From NCBI RefSeq assembly GCF_000010805.1, contig NC_012522.1:5394001-5458000 (forward strand): a stretch of DNA of 64,000 nucleotides, written 5' to 3'. The DNA is from Rhodococcus opacus B4. GTDB lineage: Bacteria; Actinomycetota; Actinomycetes; Mycobacteriales; Mycobacteriaceae. Below the pieces are notes generated by a model that had not been told where the DNA came from, did no database searches, and saw nothing but the letters and a program-made list of their open reading frames with translations. A program made the position numbers and the translations under genes. Below, piece after piece: positions 8,838 to 17,489 of the stretch (within the stretch, counting starts at the first letter, position 1; every line of letters starts with the position of its first letter).

Positions 8838-8906
8838 ATGCAGCGCGCATATTTCTGGTTTAGCAGGCCGGCCCCGGGTGGGCCGGTCGGCGTAACCACG
8901 CGCTGA
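8838..8906 (+). CDS. Aromatic amino-acid leader peptide (attenuator ORF)
   Basis: A 22-codon ORF beginning MQRAYFWFSRPAPGG, with four consecutive aromatic codons Tyr-Phe-Trp-Phe at 8850-8861, ending 89 nt before the DAHP synthase gene. Downstream are competing structures. Segment 8865-8874 can pair with 8880-8888 to form a hairpin inside the leader ORF, or perfectly with 8966-8975 just ahead of the Shine-Dalgarno. Another hairpin occupies 8921-8942. Ribosome stalling at YFWF would choose between them, coupling DAHP synthase output to Tyr, Phe and Trp supply. Leader-peptide attenuation of aroF has been described in corynebacteria; the mechanism here is inferred from sequence. Confidence 0.8.
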   Translation: MQRAYFWFSRPAPGGPVGVTTR

Positions 8907-8975
8907 CCTCCCCCACCCCAGAGCCGGATTACAGACCGGCTCGCGGGAATCTCCACAGTCTTCGAGGGCCGGCCT
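8862..8975 (+). promoter_or_regulatory. Attenuator region of DAHP synthase
   Basis: Contains mutually exclusive stems: CCGGCCC (8868-8874) with GGGCCGG (8880-8886), or AGGCCGGCCC (8865-8874) with GGGCCGGCCT (8966-8975). Stem 8921-8927/8936-8942 (GAGCCGG/CCGGCTC) lies between. None is followed by a T-tract, so control could act on translation as well as on termination. Confidence 0.6.
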
Positions 8976-8995
8976 GAGAACAGGAACCCGAACCC

Positions 8996-10084
8996 ATGAC
9001 TGCCACTCTCGACACCACTACCAGCAGTGATCGCCTGGACGCCCAGCGCACCGTGAGCATCAGCCCGCTGGTGGCGCCGTCCGTCGTGCGCCGCGAACAC
9101 GCCCCCGACGACGTCGCGTCCGCGACCGTCCGCTCGGGCCGCGCCGACACGGTGAACGTGCTGAACGGCGACGACGACCGCCTGCTCGTCGTGGTCGGCC
9201 CGTGCTCCGTGCACGATCCCGTCGCCGCCATGGACTACGCCCGCCGGCTCGCCGCCAAGGCCGAGGAACTGCGCGACGACCTGCACATCGTGATGCGGGT
9301 CTACTTCGAGAAGCCGCGCACCACGCTGGGCTGGAAGGGCCTGCTCAACGACCCGCACCTGGACGGCACGTTCGACATCGACACCGGGATCCGCATGGGC
9401 CGCAAGCTGCTGCTCGACGTGTCCTCGCTCGGCCTGCCGGTCGGCTGCGAGTTCCTCGACCCGATCATGCCGCAGTACATCGCCGACCTCGTCACCTACG
9501 GCGCGATCGGTGCCCGCACCGCCGCCAGTCAGGTGCACCGGCAGCTGTGCAGCGCGCTGTCGATGCCCGTCGGAATCAAGAACTCGACGGAGGGCGACGT
9601 GCAGGTGGCGGTCGACGGCACGCGCGCCGCCGCGGCGAGCCACGTGTTCCCCGGCACCGACCTCGACGGCCAGGCCGCGTTGATCCGCACCATGGGCAAT
9701 CCCGACTGCCACGTCATCCTCCGCGGCGGCAGCGACGGACCGAACTACGACGCCGAGACGGTGGCGGACACCCTCGCCCGGCTGAACAAGTCCGGTCTGC
9801 CGGAGCGCGTCGTCATCGACGCCAGCCACGGCAACAGCAGCAAGAACCACGAGAAGCAGGTCGACGTGCTGGACGACATCGCGGCCCGCCTCGAGGCAGG
9901 GGAGAAGGGAATCGTCGGTGTGATGGTGGAGAGCTTCATCGAGGCCGGACGCCAGGACCTCACCCTCGGAAAGTCCGAGGAGCTCACCTACGGCCAGTCG
10001 ATCACCGATGCCTGCATCGACTGGAACACCACGGCCGCGCAACTCGACCGGCTGGCGCAGGCCGTCGCGGCCCGGCGCGGATAG
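8996..10084 (+). CDS. aroG: 3-deoxy-7-phosphoheptulonate (DAHP) synthase, class I
   Basis: 362-residue first enzyme of the shikimate pathway, condensing phosphoenolpyruvate and erythrose 4-phosphate. It is of the AroF/AroG/AroH (class I) type, not the plant-like class II type. Family motifs are intact: GPCSVHD, the PEP-binding EKPRTTLGWKGL, CEFLDP, IKNSTEGD and DASHGNSSKNH. Shine-Dalgarno AGGAA lies upstream of the ATG. Its 5' region carries the aromatic leader peptide. The stop at 10082-10084 directly abuts the convergent alkB stop with no intergenic base. Confidence 0.95.
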   Translation: MTATLDTTTSSDRLDAQRTVSISPLVAPSVVRREHAPDDVASATVRSGRADTVNVLNGDDDRLLVVVGPCSVHDPVAAMDYARRLAAKAEELRDDLHIVMRVYFEKPRTTLGWKGLLNDPHLDGTFDIDTGIRMGRKLLLDVSSLGLPVGCEFLDPIMPQYIADLVTYGAIGARTAASQVHRQLCSALSMPVGIKNSTEGDVQVAVDGTRAAAASHVFPGTDLDGQAALIRTMGNPDCHVILRGGSDGPNYDAETVADTLARLNKSGLPERVVIDASHGNSSKNHEKQVDVLDDIAARLEAGEKGIVGVMVESFIEAGRQDLTLGKSEELTYGQSITDACIDWNTTAAQLDRLAQAVAARRG

Positions 10085-10732
10085 TCACCGCACGCCCCGC
10101 GTCCGGAACTGGACGCTGATCCGCGGTCCGAGCGGGCGGGCACTCTTCGGTACGCAATGCTCCCAGGTGCGCTGGCAGGAACCACCCATCACCAGCAGGT
10201 CACCGTGGCCGAGCGAGTACCGGATCGAGTGTCCGCCGCCGCGCGGACGCAGCAGCAGCGGACGTGAGGCGCCGAGCGAGAGGATGGCGACCATCGTGTC
10301 CTCGGTCCGGCTGCGGCCGGTGTCGTCGCCGTGCCAGGCGACGCTGTCGGACCCGTCGCGGTAGAAGCACAGTCCGGACGTGGCGAACTCCTCGCGGAGT
10401 TCGGGCAGGTAGTGCCTGCTCAGGGCGTCTCGTGCGGAGGCCAGCAGTGGGTCGGGGAGCGGTTCGCCCTCCGGGTAGAACCGGACGAGCCGCGGCACGT
10501 CCACCACCCGGTCGTACATCTGGCGCCGCTCCGCATTCCACGGCACCGTCTCCGCAAGCGTCGTGAACAGCTCGTCGGAGCCGGTCATCCACCCCGGTCG
10601 GACGTCGACCCACGCCCCCGCGGTCAGCGTCCGACGCTGCACCGTCGGCCCGAGTTCGCCCAGTTCGACACCGAACGACGAGTCGTCGAACAGCGAAGCC
10701 TGCAGCGCATACCGCGCATCCGCGGAAGTCAT
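10085..10732 (-). CDS. alkB: AlkB-like 2-oxoglutarate/Fe(II)-dependent dealkylating dioxygenase
   Basis: 215-residue DNA/RNA repair dioxygenase that oxidatively removes alkyl lesions such as 1-methyladenine and 3-methylcytosine. The iron ligands are visible as HxD in WHGDD and the distal His in RTWEHCV. The 2-oxoglutarate-binding arginines are in RISVQFR, with the family's R-x5-R spacing. A TAGTAT -10 element lies 6 nt upstream of the ATG, supporting this start and a leaderless mRNA. Single-gene unit, convergent with DAHP synthase. Confidence 0.9.
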   Translation of the reverse strand: MTSADARYALQASLFDDSSFGVELGELGPTVQRRTLTAGAWVDVRPGWMTGSDELFTTLAETVPWNAERRQMYDRVVDVPRLVRFYPEGEPLPDPLLASARDALSRHYLPELREEFATSGLCFYRDGSDSVAWHGDDTGRSRTEDTMVAILSLGASRPLLLRPRGGGHSIRYSLGHGDLLVMGGSCQRTWEHCVPKSARPLGPRISVQFRTRGVR

Positions 10733-10738
10733 GCGGCC

Positions 10739-10744
10739 ATACTA
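10739..10744 (-). promoter_or_regulatory. -10 element of leaderless alkB
   Basis: TAGTAT on the minus strand, 6 nt before the ATG at 10732. Confidence 0.5.
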
Positions 10745-10809
10745 CCCCCGTTGTCGAACGTATGTTCCCATTTGGGGCCACGGTGGGGAGGGTGGGTTGA
10801 CGGCGACGG

Positions 10810-12960
10810 CTACCGCGGCACCGCGGGCTCGCGGTCGTCGCCGGTGTCGACGGACGACTTCTGCCTGCTCGGCCACCAGAACGCGCGACGTTCGAGTGCA
10901 GACAGGCTGGGCACCAGCATCGGCGCCATCGCGAACGCGGCGAGCGCGACGCCGATCGCGACCCCGAAGCCGAGTTCGGCGAGGTTGGCCAGACCGGTGA
11001 GGGTCAGGGACGCGAACGTCAGCGCGAGAATCAGGCCGGCGGCGGCCACGGTGGGGGCGTCGTTGGCGACGGCGATCCGTGCCGCGTCACGAGGGGCGTA
11101 CCCGTTGCGGAATTCCTCACGCAACCGGGAGGCGAGCAGGATGTTGTAGTCGGTGCCGATCGCGACGACGAACAGGTAGAGCACGATGGGAATCGAGAAG
11201 TCGATGCCGTCGTAGCCGAGGCCGTGCAGGAACAGGAGCACGACGGCGCCGAGGGTGGCGACGAACGTGAGTGCCACGCACACCAGCAGGTTGAGCGGCG
11301 CGAGCACCGCCAGCAGGAGCAGCGCGAGGATCAGTGCGATCGCGACCGCGGCGACGGGGAAGACGCGGCGCGTGTCCGCCGCGAGTTGAGCGCGGACGTC
11401 GACGAACGTGGACGTCTGTCCTCCCACAACGACTTCCGAGCCGGGGACCGCTCCGTGGGCGGCGTCGCGGATCGGTCCTTCGACGAGGTCGAGCGACTCG
11501 TTCGAGTAGGGGTCGTCGGCGAGGATGACGTTGACGAGCGCGGCGCGGCCGTCCTGACTCGGCCGCGGCGGGGCCACCGACGACACCCCCGGCACCTGCG
11601 TCAGGGTGGTGACGAGGGGGGTCAGCGACGCGGGGTCGAGCGGTCCGGGAGCCACGACGTACACCTGGGTGGGGCTGAGCGCGCCCGCGGGAAAAGACTT
11701 GCCGAGGGTGTCGAACGCCTGCTGCGACGGTGTGTTGGCGGGCAGTTCGCCCAGCGTGTTGTACGTCGACTTGTAGCCGGAGGCGAACGAGGCGAGCGCG
11801 ATCAGCACGACGCCGATCACGACGGCGAACACCGCGGGGCGGCGCCCGATCGCGGCGCCGATCGAGGCGAACGGTGTGTGGGGGCTGTCGTGTCCCGGGC
11901 CGAGCGGCCAGAACAGGTGGCGGCCCAGCACGGTGAACACTGCGGGGATGAGCGTCAGCGCCGTCACCAACATGGCGGCCACCGCGACGATGAGCCCCGG
12001 GGCGAGCGTGGTGAGCGAACCGAGTTTCGCCAGCAGGAGCGCGGCGAACGCGACGATGACCGTGAGCGCGGACGACGCGACGACCCGCCCGACGACGTCG
12101 GTGGAGAACACGAGCGCTTCCCGGTGCGTGTCGGCGGTGGAGCCTGCCGCGGCCTGCTGCCGGAGACGCTCGCGATACCGGAACAGCAGGAAGACGATGT
12201 AGTCGGTGCCGACACCGAACAGGACGACCACGAGGATCGATTGCAGCGACGTGCTGACCTGGAAGTCGAACAGATCGGCGAGCACGGCGGTGAGCCCGGT
12301 GACCACCGACAGCACGACGCCGATCACGAGGACCGGCAGGACCGCGATGACGGGGCTGCGGAAGATAAGGCCGAGCAGGGTGAGGATGACGATCACCGTG
12401 GCGATCGTGATGACCTTGTCGGCGTTGTCGTAGGCGGCGGTGGTGTCGACCTGGATGGCCGCGTTGCCGGTCAGCCCGCTCACCAGTCCGGTGCCGTCGA
12501 GTTGTTGTTCGGCGTCGTTCCGGACGACCGGCACGGCGGCGTTGACCTGGTCGTCGCCGGGTTGTCCGTCGAACACCACCTGCAGTGCGGCGGCCTTCCC
12601 GTCGGCGGACAGCGAGGTGGGCGACCCCTGGACGCTCAGCACTCCCGGGATCGCCGAATTCTGCAGTGCGGTAGCGAGATTCAGGGCCGTCTGCTGGTCG
12701 GTGGGGGACAGCGGAGCGTCGTCGGCACGGACCACCACCAGGCTGCCGGTGGCGCCGGACAGGCTGGGGAAGTACTGGTTGCCGACGGCCTGCGCCTCGG
12801 AGGACTCGAATGAACTGGGCAGGAACGTCTGCTGGTTACCGGTGGTGTAGTCGTCGAGGCTGGGTGCGAACAGAATGACCGCTATTGCGGCCACCACCCA
12901 GGCAGCAATGACTCGCCACGGGTGGGCGACGACGGTGCGCGCGATGTAGGCAAACATCAT
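10810..12960 (-). CDS. MMPL/RND family transporter
   Basis: 716-residue inner-membrane RND-superfamily protein with the MmpL layout: one N-terminal TM segment, a periplasmic domain (about residues 40-190), five TM segments, a second periplasmic domain (about 420-540) and five more TM segments. MMPL proteins export lipids or hydrophobic compounds by proton antiport. GTDYIVFLLFRYRE and GTDYNILLASRLREE are the paired TM4/TM10 motifs with the proton-relay Asp-Tyr. The start could be either Met of the leading MM pair. It is downstream of ectD on the same strand, 172 bp away and past a hairpin. Cargo unknown. Confidence 0.88.
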   Translation of the reverse strand: MMFAYIARTVVAHPWRVIAAWVVAAIAVILFAPSLDDYTTGNQQTFLPSSFESSEAQAVGNQYFPSLSGATGSLVVVRADDAPLSPTDQQTALNLATALQNSAIPGVLSVQGSPTSLSADGKAAALQVVFDGQPGDDQVNAAVPVVRNDAEQQLDGTGLVSGLTGNAAIQVDTTAAYDNADKVITIATVIVILTLLGLIFRSPVIAVLPVLVIGVVLSVVTGLTAVLADLFDFQVSTSLQSILVVVLFGVGTDYIVFLLFRYRERLRQQAAAGSTADTHREALVFSTDVVGRVVASSALTVIVAFAALLLAKLGSLTTLAPGLIVAVAAMLVTALTLIPAVFTVLGRHLFWPLGPGHDSPHTPFASIGAAIGRRPAVFAVVIGVVLIALASFASGYKSTYNTLGELPANTPSQQAFDTLGKSFPAGALSPTQVYVVAPGPLDPASLTPLVTTLTQVPGVSSVAPPRPSQDGRAALVNVILADDPYSNESLDLVEGPIRDAAHGAVPGSEVVVGGQTSTFVDVRAQLAADTRRVFPVAAVAIALILALLLLAVLAPLNLLVCVALTFVATLGAVVLLFLHGLGYDGIDFSIPIVLYLFVVAIGTDYNILLASRLREEFRNGYAPRDAARIAVANDAPTVAAAGLILALTFASLTLTGLANLAELGFGVAIGVALAAFAMAPMLVPSLSALERRAFWWPSRQKSSVDTGDDREPAVPR

Positions 12961-13083
12961 TCCCCGTTCCGGGAGATGAAGGTTCGGCCGGCGCCCGGAG
13001 CCGGGCGGTCGAACCGTGCCAAGTCATCGTCGCATGCAGGGCGCCGCGAAGGCTACGGGTTTCGCGGCATCGAGAGCACCGTA

Positions 13084-13111
13084 TCCCCGCTCCGACGTCC
13101 CGGAGCGGGGA
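13084..13111 (-). terminator. Hairpin terminator downstream of ectD
   Basis: Perfect 11-bp stem (TCCCCGCTCCG at 13084-13094 with CGGAGCGGGGA at 13101-13111) and a 6-nt loop, starting 22 bp past the ectD stop on the minus strand. No T-tract follows. Confidence 0.55.
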
Positions 13112-13132
13112 CACGGTACGTCGTGGTGCTCG

Positions 13133-14044
13133 TTACCGCAGGGGCGTGAAATCCCGGCTACCGAGGTAGCCGGGGCGCGGTGCAGGCGCCGAGAACGGAT
13201 CCGTCAGAGTGTTTTCGACACTGTTGAAGACGATGAAGAGGTTGGAACGCGCGAACGGCGTGATGTTGCCGTTCGAACCGTGCATGCAGTTCGAATCGAA
13301 GACGGTGGCGGAACCCGCAGGCCCGGTCATCATGTCGATGCCGTACTCGTTGGCCATCCGGGTGAGTGTCGGCTGATCCGGCGACCCGGTGGGCGGAACG
13401 TAGCTGACCAGCGATTCCTTGAAGTAGTCCTCGGGTGTCTCGCCGGCGCAGGACACGAACGCGCGGTGCGATCCGGGCATGATCATCAGCCCGCCGTTGT
13501 GCCCGTAGTTCTCGGTCAGCGCGATCGAGATGCTCGCGGCGCGGGGAGCGGGCATCCCGTCCTCCGCGTGCCAGGTCTCGAAATCGGAGTGCCAGTAGAA
13601 CGGGCCACCGGTGAAACCCGGTTTGAAGTTGAGCCGCGACTGGTGGACGTAGACGTCCGAACCGAGTATCTGCCGGGCGATACCCACCACTTCTGGGCGG
13701 CGGACGATCTCGTCGACGACGTCGCTGAGACGGTGGACGTCGAACACGGAGCGGACGGCGCCGTCACCGTTCTCCCGCACGATGCGGTCGTCGCCGCGCA
13801 ACGTGTCGGTCTCGGAGAGGCGCGTCATCTCGTCGACCAGGTTGAACACGTCGCGTGGCGGGATGATGGCGTCGGCGGAGTGATATCCGCGCCTGTCGTA
13901 GTCGGCAATCTGAGTGGCGCTGAGTGGACCGGGCCGGGCATCACCCCGTTTCGGATCGAACCAGGTGACCGGGTCCTGACGGACGGTCATCGTGCACTCG
14001 TCGCGGTCCCTCGTGGGGTAGTTGTCGGCTACGGCCGTACGCAT
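13133..14044 (-). CDS. ectD: Ectoine hydroxylase (EctD/ThpD), phytanoyl-CoA dioxygenase superfamily
   Basis: 303-residue Fe(II)/2-oxoglutarate dioxygenase that converts ectoine to 5-hydroxyectoine. The EctD signature is present: FYWHSDFETWHAEDGMP (with the HxD iron ligands) followed by PAPRAASISIALTENYGHNGG. The second His is in DSNCMHGSNGN. The start at MRTAVADNYPTR is preceded by AAAGGG; the frame stays open upstream but that part resembles nothing. No ectA, ectB or ectC occurs in the window, so the ectoine genes would have to be elsewhere, or it hydroxylates imported ectoine. It is divergent from the LysE-type exporter and upstream of the MmpL gene. Confidence 0.88.
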   Translation of the reverse strand: MRTAVADNYPTRDRDECTMTVRQDPVTWFDPKRGDARPGPLSATQIADYDRRGYHSADAIIPPRDVFNLVDEMTRLSETDTLRGDDRIVRENGDGAVRSVFDVHRLSDVVDEIVRRPEVVGIARQILGSDVYVHQSRLNFKPGFTGGPFYWHSDFETWHAEDGMPAPRAASISIALTENYGHNGGLMIMPGSHRAFVSCAGETPEDYFKESLVSYVPPTGSPDQPTLTRMANEYGIDMMTGPAGSATVFDSNCMHGSNGNITPFARSNLFIVFNSVENTLTDPFSAPAPRPGYLGSRDFTPLR

Positions 14045-14189
14045 AACTCGTGTTTCACCCTTTCGGATTGGACAACGCTTTACTCTTCCGACGTTCTCAC
14101 TGGTCGTCGACGAATGCAACCCGGACACGGGTCCACCGAGGCCGGACTGGACCGCGACGGCGCGTCGCCGCGGTGGGATCGTGACGGGC

Positions 14190-14837
14190 ATGATCGATTC
14201 GGTGGCGGTACTCGGGGTGGCGGCGATCGCGCTCGGCATGGTTCTCACACCGGGACCCAACATGCTGTATCTGGTCTCGCGCAGCATCACTCAGGGCAGG
14301 GCGGCGGGCCTGGTCTCGCTGGCCGGTGTCGCTCTCGGGTTCCTGTGCTATCTGGCCGCTGCGGCACTGGGTATTTCGGCGGTGTTCTCCGCCGTCCCGC
14401 AGGCATATGCCGCGCTGAAGGTGGCGGGCGCGTGCTATCTGGGATGGCTGGCGTGGCAGGCGTTGCGGCCGGGCGGACATTCGCCGTTCGTGCCTGCCCG
14501 GGCACTGCCCCGGGATTCGTCCCTCCGGCTGTTCCTGACGGGCCTCACGACAAACCTGCTCAACCCCAAGATCGCGGTGATGTATCTGGCGCTGATCCCG
14601 CAGTTCGTGCACGCCGGCGCCGGACCGGTCTGGTTTCAGAGCCTGCTGCTGGGCAGTGTGCAGATCGTGGTCGCGCTCGCCGTGAACGCGCTGATCGTCT
14701 GCGTCGCAGGAACTGTCGCGAAATTCCTGTCGGGCCGCCCGGCGTGGCTGCGTGCGCAGAAGTTCGTGATGGGAAGCGTCCTCGGCGGCCTCGCCGTCCA
14801 CCTCGCACTCGACCGGACACGTCCGGCGGTGGTCTGA
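14190..14837 (+). CDS. LysE family amino-acid exporter
   Basis: 215-residue membrane protein of the LysE/RhtB translocator family, with about six hydrophobic segments and the typical N-terminal region ALGMVLTPGPNMLYLVSRS followed by GRAAGL. These proteins export amino acids or small zwitterions by proton antiport. Start chosen at MIDSVAVLG; an in-frame GTG three codons upstream is an alternative, with GGTGGGA upstream of both. It is divergent from ectD across 145 bp, which raises the unproven possibility of compatible-solute or amino-acid efflux. Confidence 0.85.
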   Translation: MIDSVAVLGVAAIALGMVLTPGPNMLYLVSRSITQGRAAGLVSLAGVALGFLCYLAAAALGISAVFSAVPQAYAALKVAGACYLGWLAWQALRPGGHSPFVPARALPRDSSLRLFLTGLTTNLLNPKIAVMYLALIPQFVHAGAGPVWFQSLLLGSVQIVVALAVNALIVCVAGTVAKFLSGRPAWLRAQKFVMGSVLGGLAVHLALDRTRPAVV

Positions 14838-14916
14838 ACCGGCAGTGGCCTGAATCATGCACACCCGGGCATTCTTCGCGGGTACCGTCGAGGCAACGAC
14901 GACGAAGGGGCGAGCG

Positions 14917-15960
14917 ATGGCCGGGACCATGCGGGCGGAACGATTCCACGCCGACACGAAAACGATTGCTGTGGAGGATGTTCCGATCCCGGAGCCCGGC
15001 CCTGGCGAAGTGCTCGTCAAGGTGGAGTTCTGCGGCATCTGCCATTCCGACCTGAGTCTGATCGACGGCACGTTCCCCGCGCTGCTGCCCGAGGTCACCC
15101 AGGGCCACGAGGCGTCGGGCACCATCGCGAAAGTCGGTGCCGGAGTGACCGGCTGGGCCGAGGGCGACCGCGTCGTGCCGTCCGCGGGCAGGCCCTGCCT
15201 CACGTGCCGCAACTGCCGCCGCGGCGACCTCACGAACTGCCTGAACATCCAGCTCATGGCGTTCGCCTACGACGGCGCGTGGGCCGAGTACACCGTGGCG
15301 CAGGCCGGGGGACTGACCCGCATCCCCGACAACGTTCCGTTCGAGCAGGCGGCCATCCTCGCCGACGCGGTGTCGACGCCGTTCGGTGCCGTCGTGCGCA
15401 CCGGCAAGGTCGTTGTCGGCGAGACCGTCGGGGTGTGGGGCGTGGGCGGCGTCGGCACCCACATCGTGCAGCTGGCACGCCTGGTGGGGGCCGTTCCGGT
15501 GATCGCGTTCGACATCAATCCCGCTGTGCGGGAACGCGCTCTGGAACTCGGGGCCGATTACGCGTTCGACTCCCGGGACGAGGATCTGAAGGCGAAGGTC
15601 GCGGAGGCGACGGGCGGCCGGATGCTGGACGTCGCGTTCGACGCGGCCGGGCTGAAGGTGACGTTCGAGCAGGCACTCGACTGCCTGACGGTGGGCGGCC
15701 GTCTCGTCGCGGTCGGGCTGAGTGCGCAGGAGGCGTCGGTGGGCACCACGGCGCAGTTCGGGTTGTCGCAGAAGCAGGTCCTCGGCCATCTGGGGTACAA
15801 GAACGTCGACATCGAAACCCTCGCCGAACTGGTGTCGCGTGGCCGCCTCGACCTGTCTCGGTCGATCAGCGAGATCGTCCCGCTCGAGGACGTCGCGAAG
15901 GGCATCGAGAAGCTCGCGAACCACGAGGGCGATCCGATCCGGATCCTCGTCAGACCCTGA
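14917..15960 (+). CDS. Zinc-dependent alcohol dehydrogenase (MDR family)
   Basis: 347-residue medium-chain zinc alcohol dehydrogenase, NAD(P)-linked. Catalytic zinc ligands are in CGICHSD and GHEASG. The structural zinc site PCLTCRNCRRGDLTNC is complete. The Rossmann glycine motif GVGGVGTH follows, with a downstream FDI acidic residue suggesting NAD preference. AAGGGG precedes the ATG of MAGTMRAERF. The gene lies on the same strand as the LysE exporter 80 bp upstream and the VOC gene downstream, but spacing does not prove an operon. Substrate unknown. Confidence 0.9.
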   Translation: MAGTMRAERFHADTKTIAVEDVPIPEPGPGEVLVKVEFCGICHSDLSLIDGTFPALLPEVTQGHEASGTIAKVGAGVTGWAEGDRVVPSAGRPCLTCRNCRRGDLTNCLNIQLMAFAYDGAWAEYTVAQAGGLTRIPDNVPFEQAAILADAVSTPFGAVVRTGKVVVGETVGVWGVGGVGTHIVQLARLVGAVPVIAFDINPAVRERALELGADYAFDSRDEDLKAKVAEATGGRMLDVAFDAAGLKVTFEQALDCLTVGGRLVAVGLSAQEASVGTTAQFGLSQKQVLGHLGYKNVDIETLAELVSRGRLDLSRSISEIVPLEDVAKGIEKLANHEGDPIRILVRP

Positions 15961-16009
15961 CCCGGGCCGGGCTCGACGCGGCTCAGCGGGACCTGTCGGT
16001 GCCCCGCTG

Positions 16010-16015
16010 TACCGT
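16010..16015 (+). promoter_or_regulatory. -10 element of leaderless VOC gene
   Basis: TACCGT, 6 nt before the ATG at 16022. Confidence 0.5.
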
Positions 16016-16021
16016 CGGGCC

Positions 16022-16447
16022 ATGGGATATGAATTTCAAGTCACAGTGGACTCGGAGAACCCGCATACCCTGGCCAAGTGGTGGGCCCAGGCGCTCGGCT
16101 GGGAGGTGGAGCCGAGCGACGAGGAGTTCATCCGCGGGCTGGTGCAGGCCGGCCACGCGCAGGAGTCCGACACCATCGAGTTCGAGGGTGTCCTGGTTTG
16201 GCGCGAGGGCCAGGCGATCCGCGATCCGGAGCACCCCGAGCGTCCGCGCGTGCTGTTCCAGCTGGTTCCCGAACGGAAGACGGTGAAGAACCGGCTTCAC
16301 CTCGACATCAGGGTCGGGGACGCCCGCGACGAGGTCGCCGAGAAGCTCGAGCAGGCCGGCGCCACCGTGCTCCACCGAGGCCGCCAGGGGCCGAGCGAGT
16401 GGGTCACGATGACCGACCCGGAGGGCAACGAGTTCTGCGTCAGCTGA
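16022..16447 (+). CDS. VOC family (glyoxalase-like) protein
   Basis: 141-residue single-domain protein of the vicinal-oxygen-chelate superfamily, resembling the actinobacterial glyoxalase-like group. It opens GYEFQVTVDSENPHTLAKWW and ends SEWVTMTDPEGNEFCVS, the classic last strand with the metal-site Glu. The HLDIRV strand carries the expected His. Such proteins may be isomerases, dioxygenases or resistance proteins, and no function can be fixed. Leaderless start supported by the -10 at 16010. Confidence 0.82.
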   Translation: MGYEFQVTVDSENPHTLAKWWAQALGWEVEPSDEEFIRGLVQAGHAQESDTIEFEGVLVWREGQAIRDPEHPERPRVLFQLVPERKTVKNRLHLDIRVGDARDEVAEKLEQAGATVLHRGRQGPSEWVTMTDPEGNEFCVS

Positions 16448-16460
16448 ACGCGCCGACCGG

Positions 16461-17489
16461 TCAGCGGTAGGAACTCGGGGTGCTGCCGGTCCAGCGCTTG
16501 AAGGCGCGGCGGAACGCGCTGGGCTCGGAGAAGCCGAGCCGCGCCGACAGGTCGTCCACGGACTCGCCACGCCGGAGCCCGGCGACGGCGGCGTCGCGGA
16601 GCACTTCCTCCCGCAGCTGGTTCAGCGACGTCCCCTCCTGCCGGAGCAGCCGGCGCAGGTGGGGGACGCTGATCGACAGCATCTCCGCGATGTCCTCGGC
16701 CGTCGACGTGCGGCCCTTCATGCCGTGTTCGAGCACCCGGCGTACCTGCGCGGATGCGGTGCTGTCGTAGTCGCGCTCGGACATCAGCAGCGTCGGCGAC
16801 TCCCGTAGGTACTCCTCGAGCGTCTCCTCGGTCTGGATGATGGGCGCCCGCATCACCGCGTTGTCGAATTCGACTGCGGGAATGGCGGAATCGAACGTCA
16901 CGGGCACACCGAAGATGTGATCGTAGTTCTCGGCGAGCTGCGGGAGCGGCGCCGGATACGGCAGTTCCACCGCCAGCAACCGGACCCTTTTGCCCACGAG
17001 CCATGCCGCGAACCGGTGGAGCAGGATCAGCAGGAAATCGGTGGTGACCCGCGTCGCCTCGAGCGACGACTGCACGTCCTCGGTGGACAGTTCGGCCGCC
17101 GGACGGATGTCGATGGTCATGCGGGTACCGCCGTGGGCGCCGGGACCGATGTGCAGCGCGGGCAGGGACGGCAGGGCACGGAGGATGTCGGCCATCCGCT
17201 CGAGGGCGGTGGACAGGTCCGGGGTGTGGATCAGGGCGAGGCACACGAGCCGGAACGTGCCGCGCGGGACCGGGGCCGGTCCGAGCCCGAACAATTCGTC
17301 ACCCGTGATCTGCCAGACGGCCTGGGTGAACGCGGTGACCTGGGTCGGCGTCAGCCGGGCGAGCGGGTCCTCGAGCGACGCCGTCGTGATCCCCGCGGCC
17401 GACAGTGCGGGGGAGAGGTCCGCCCCGCTGCGCACCGACAGTTCGAGCGACCGCCGGACGAAGTCGGCGGGAATGGTGCGGACAGTCAC
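16461..17489 (-). CDS. AraC family transcriptional regulator (arabinose-binding-domain type)
   Basis: 342-residue regulator. An N-terminal ligand domain of the AraC 'arabinose-binding' type (about residues 20-210) is followed by a C-terminal double HTH (about 245-340) ending LSARLGFSEPSAFRRAFKRW, the second-helix signature. The start is a GTG at 17489 that overlaps the stop of the aminotransferase gene by 4 nt (GTGA), implying co-translation. It may therefore regulate the aminotransferase or the amino-acid pathway it serves, but the ligand is unknown. Confidence 0.87.
   Translation of the reverse strand: MTVRTIPADFVRRSLELSVRSGADLSPALSAAGITTASLEDPLARLTPTQVTAFTQAVWQITGDELFGLGPAPVPRGTFRLVCLALIHTPDLSTALERMADILRALPSLPALHIGPGAHGGTRMTIDIRPAAELSTEDVQSSLEATRVTTDFLLILLHRFAAWLVGKRVRLLAVELPYPAPLPQLAENYDHIFGVPVTFDSAIPAVEFDNAVMRAPIIQTEETLEEYLRESPTLLMSERDYDSTASAQVRRVLEHGMKGRTSTAEDIAEMLSISVPHLRRLLRQEGTSLNQLREEVLRDAAVAGLRRGESVDDLSARLGFSEPSAFRRAFKRWTGSTPSSYR

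Noticed and set aside
8783-10042. 419-codon frame antisense to DAHP synthase
   Set aside because: Valine/alanine/histidine-rich shadow; the DAHP synthase frame is intact and has a dedicated leader.
11224-12813. 529-codon antisense frame opposite MmpL
   Set aside because: Gln/Arg/Gly/Glu-rich shadow without homology features; the MmpL frame has both DY proton-relay motifs.
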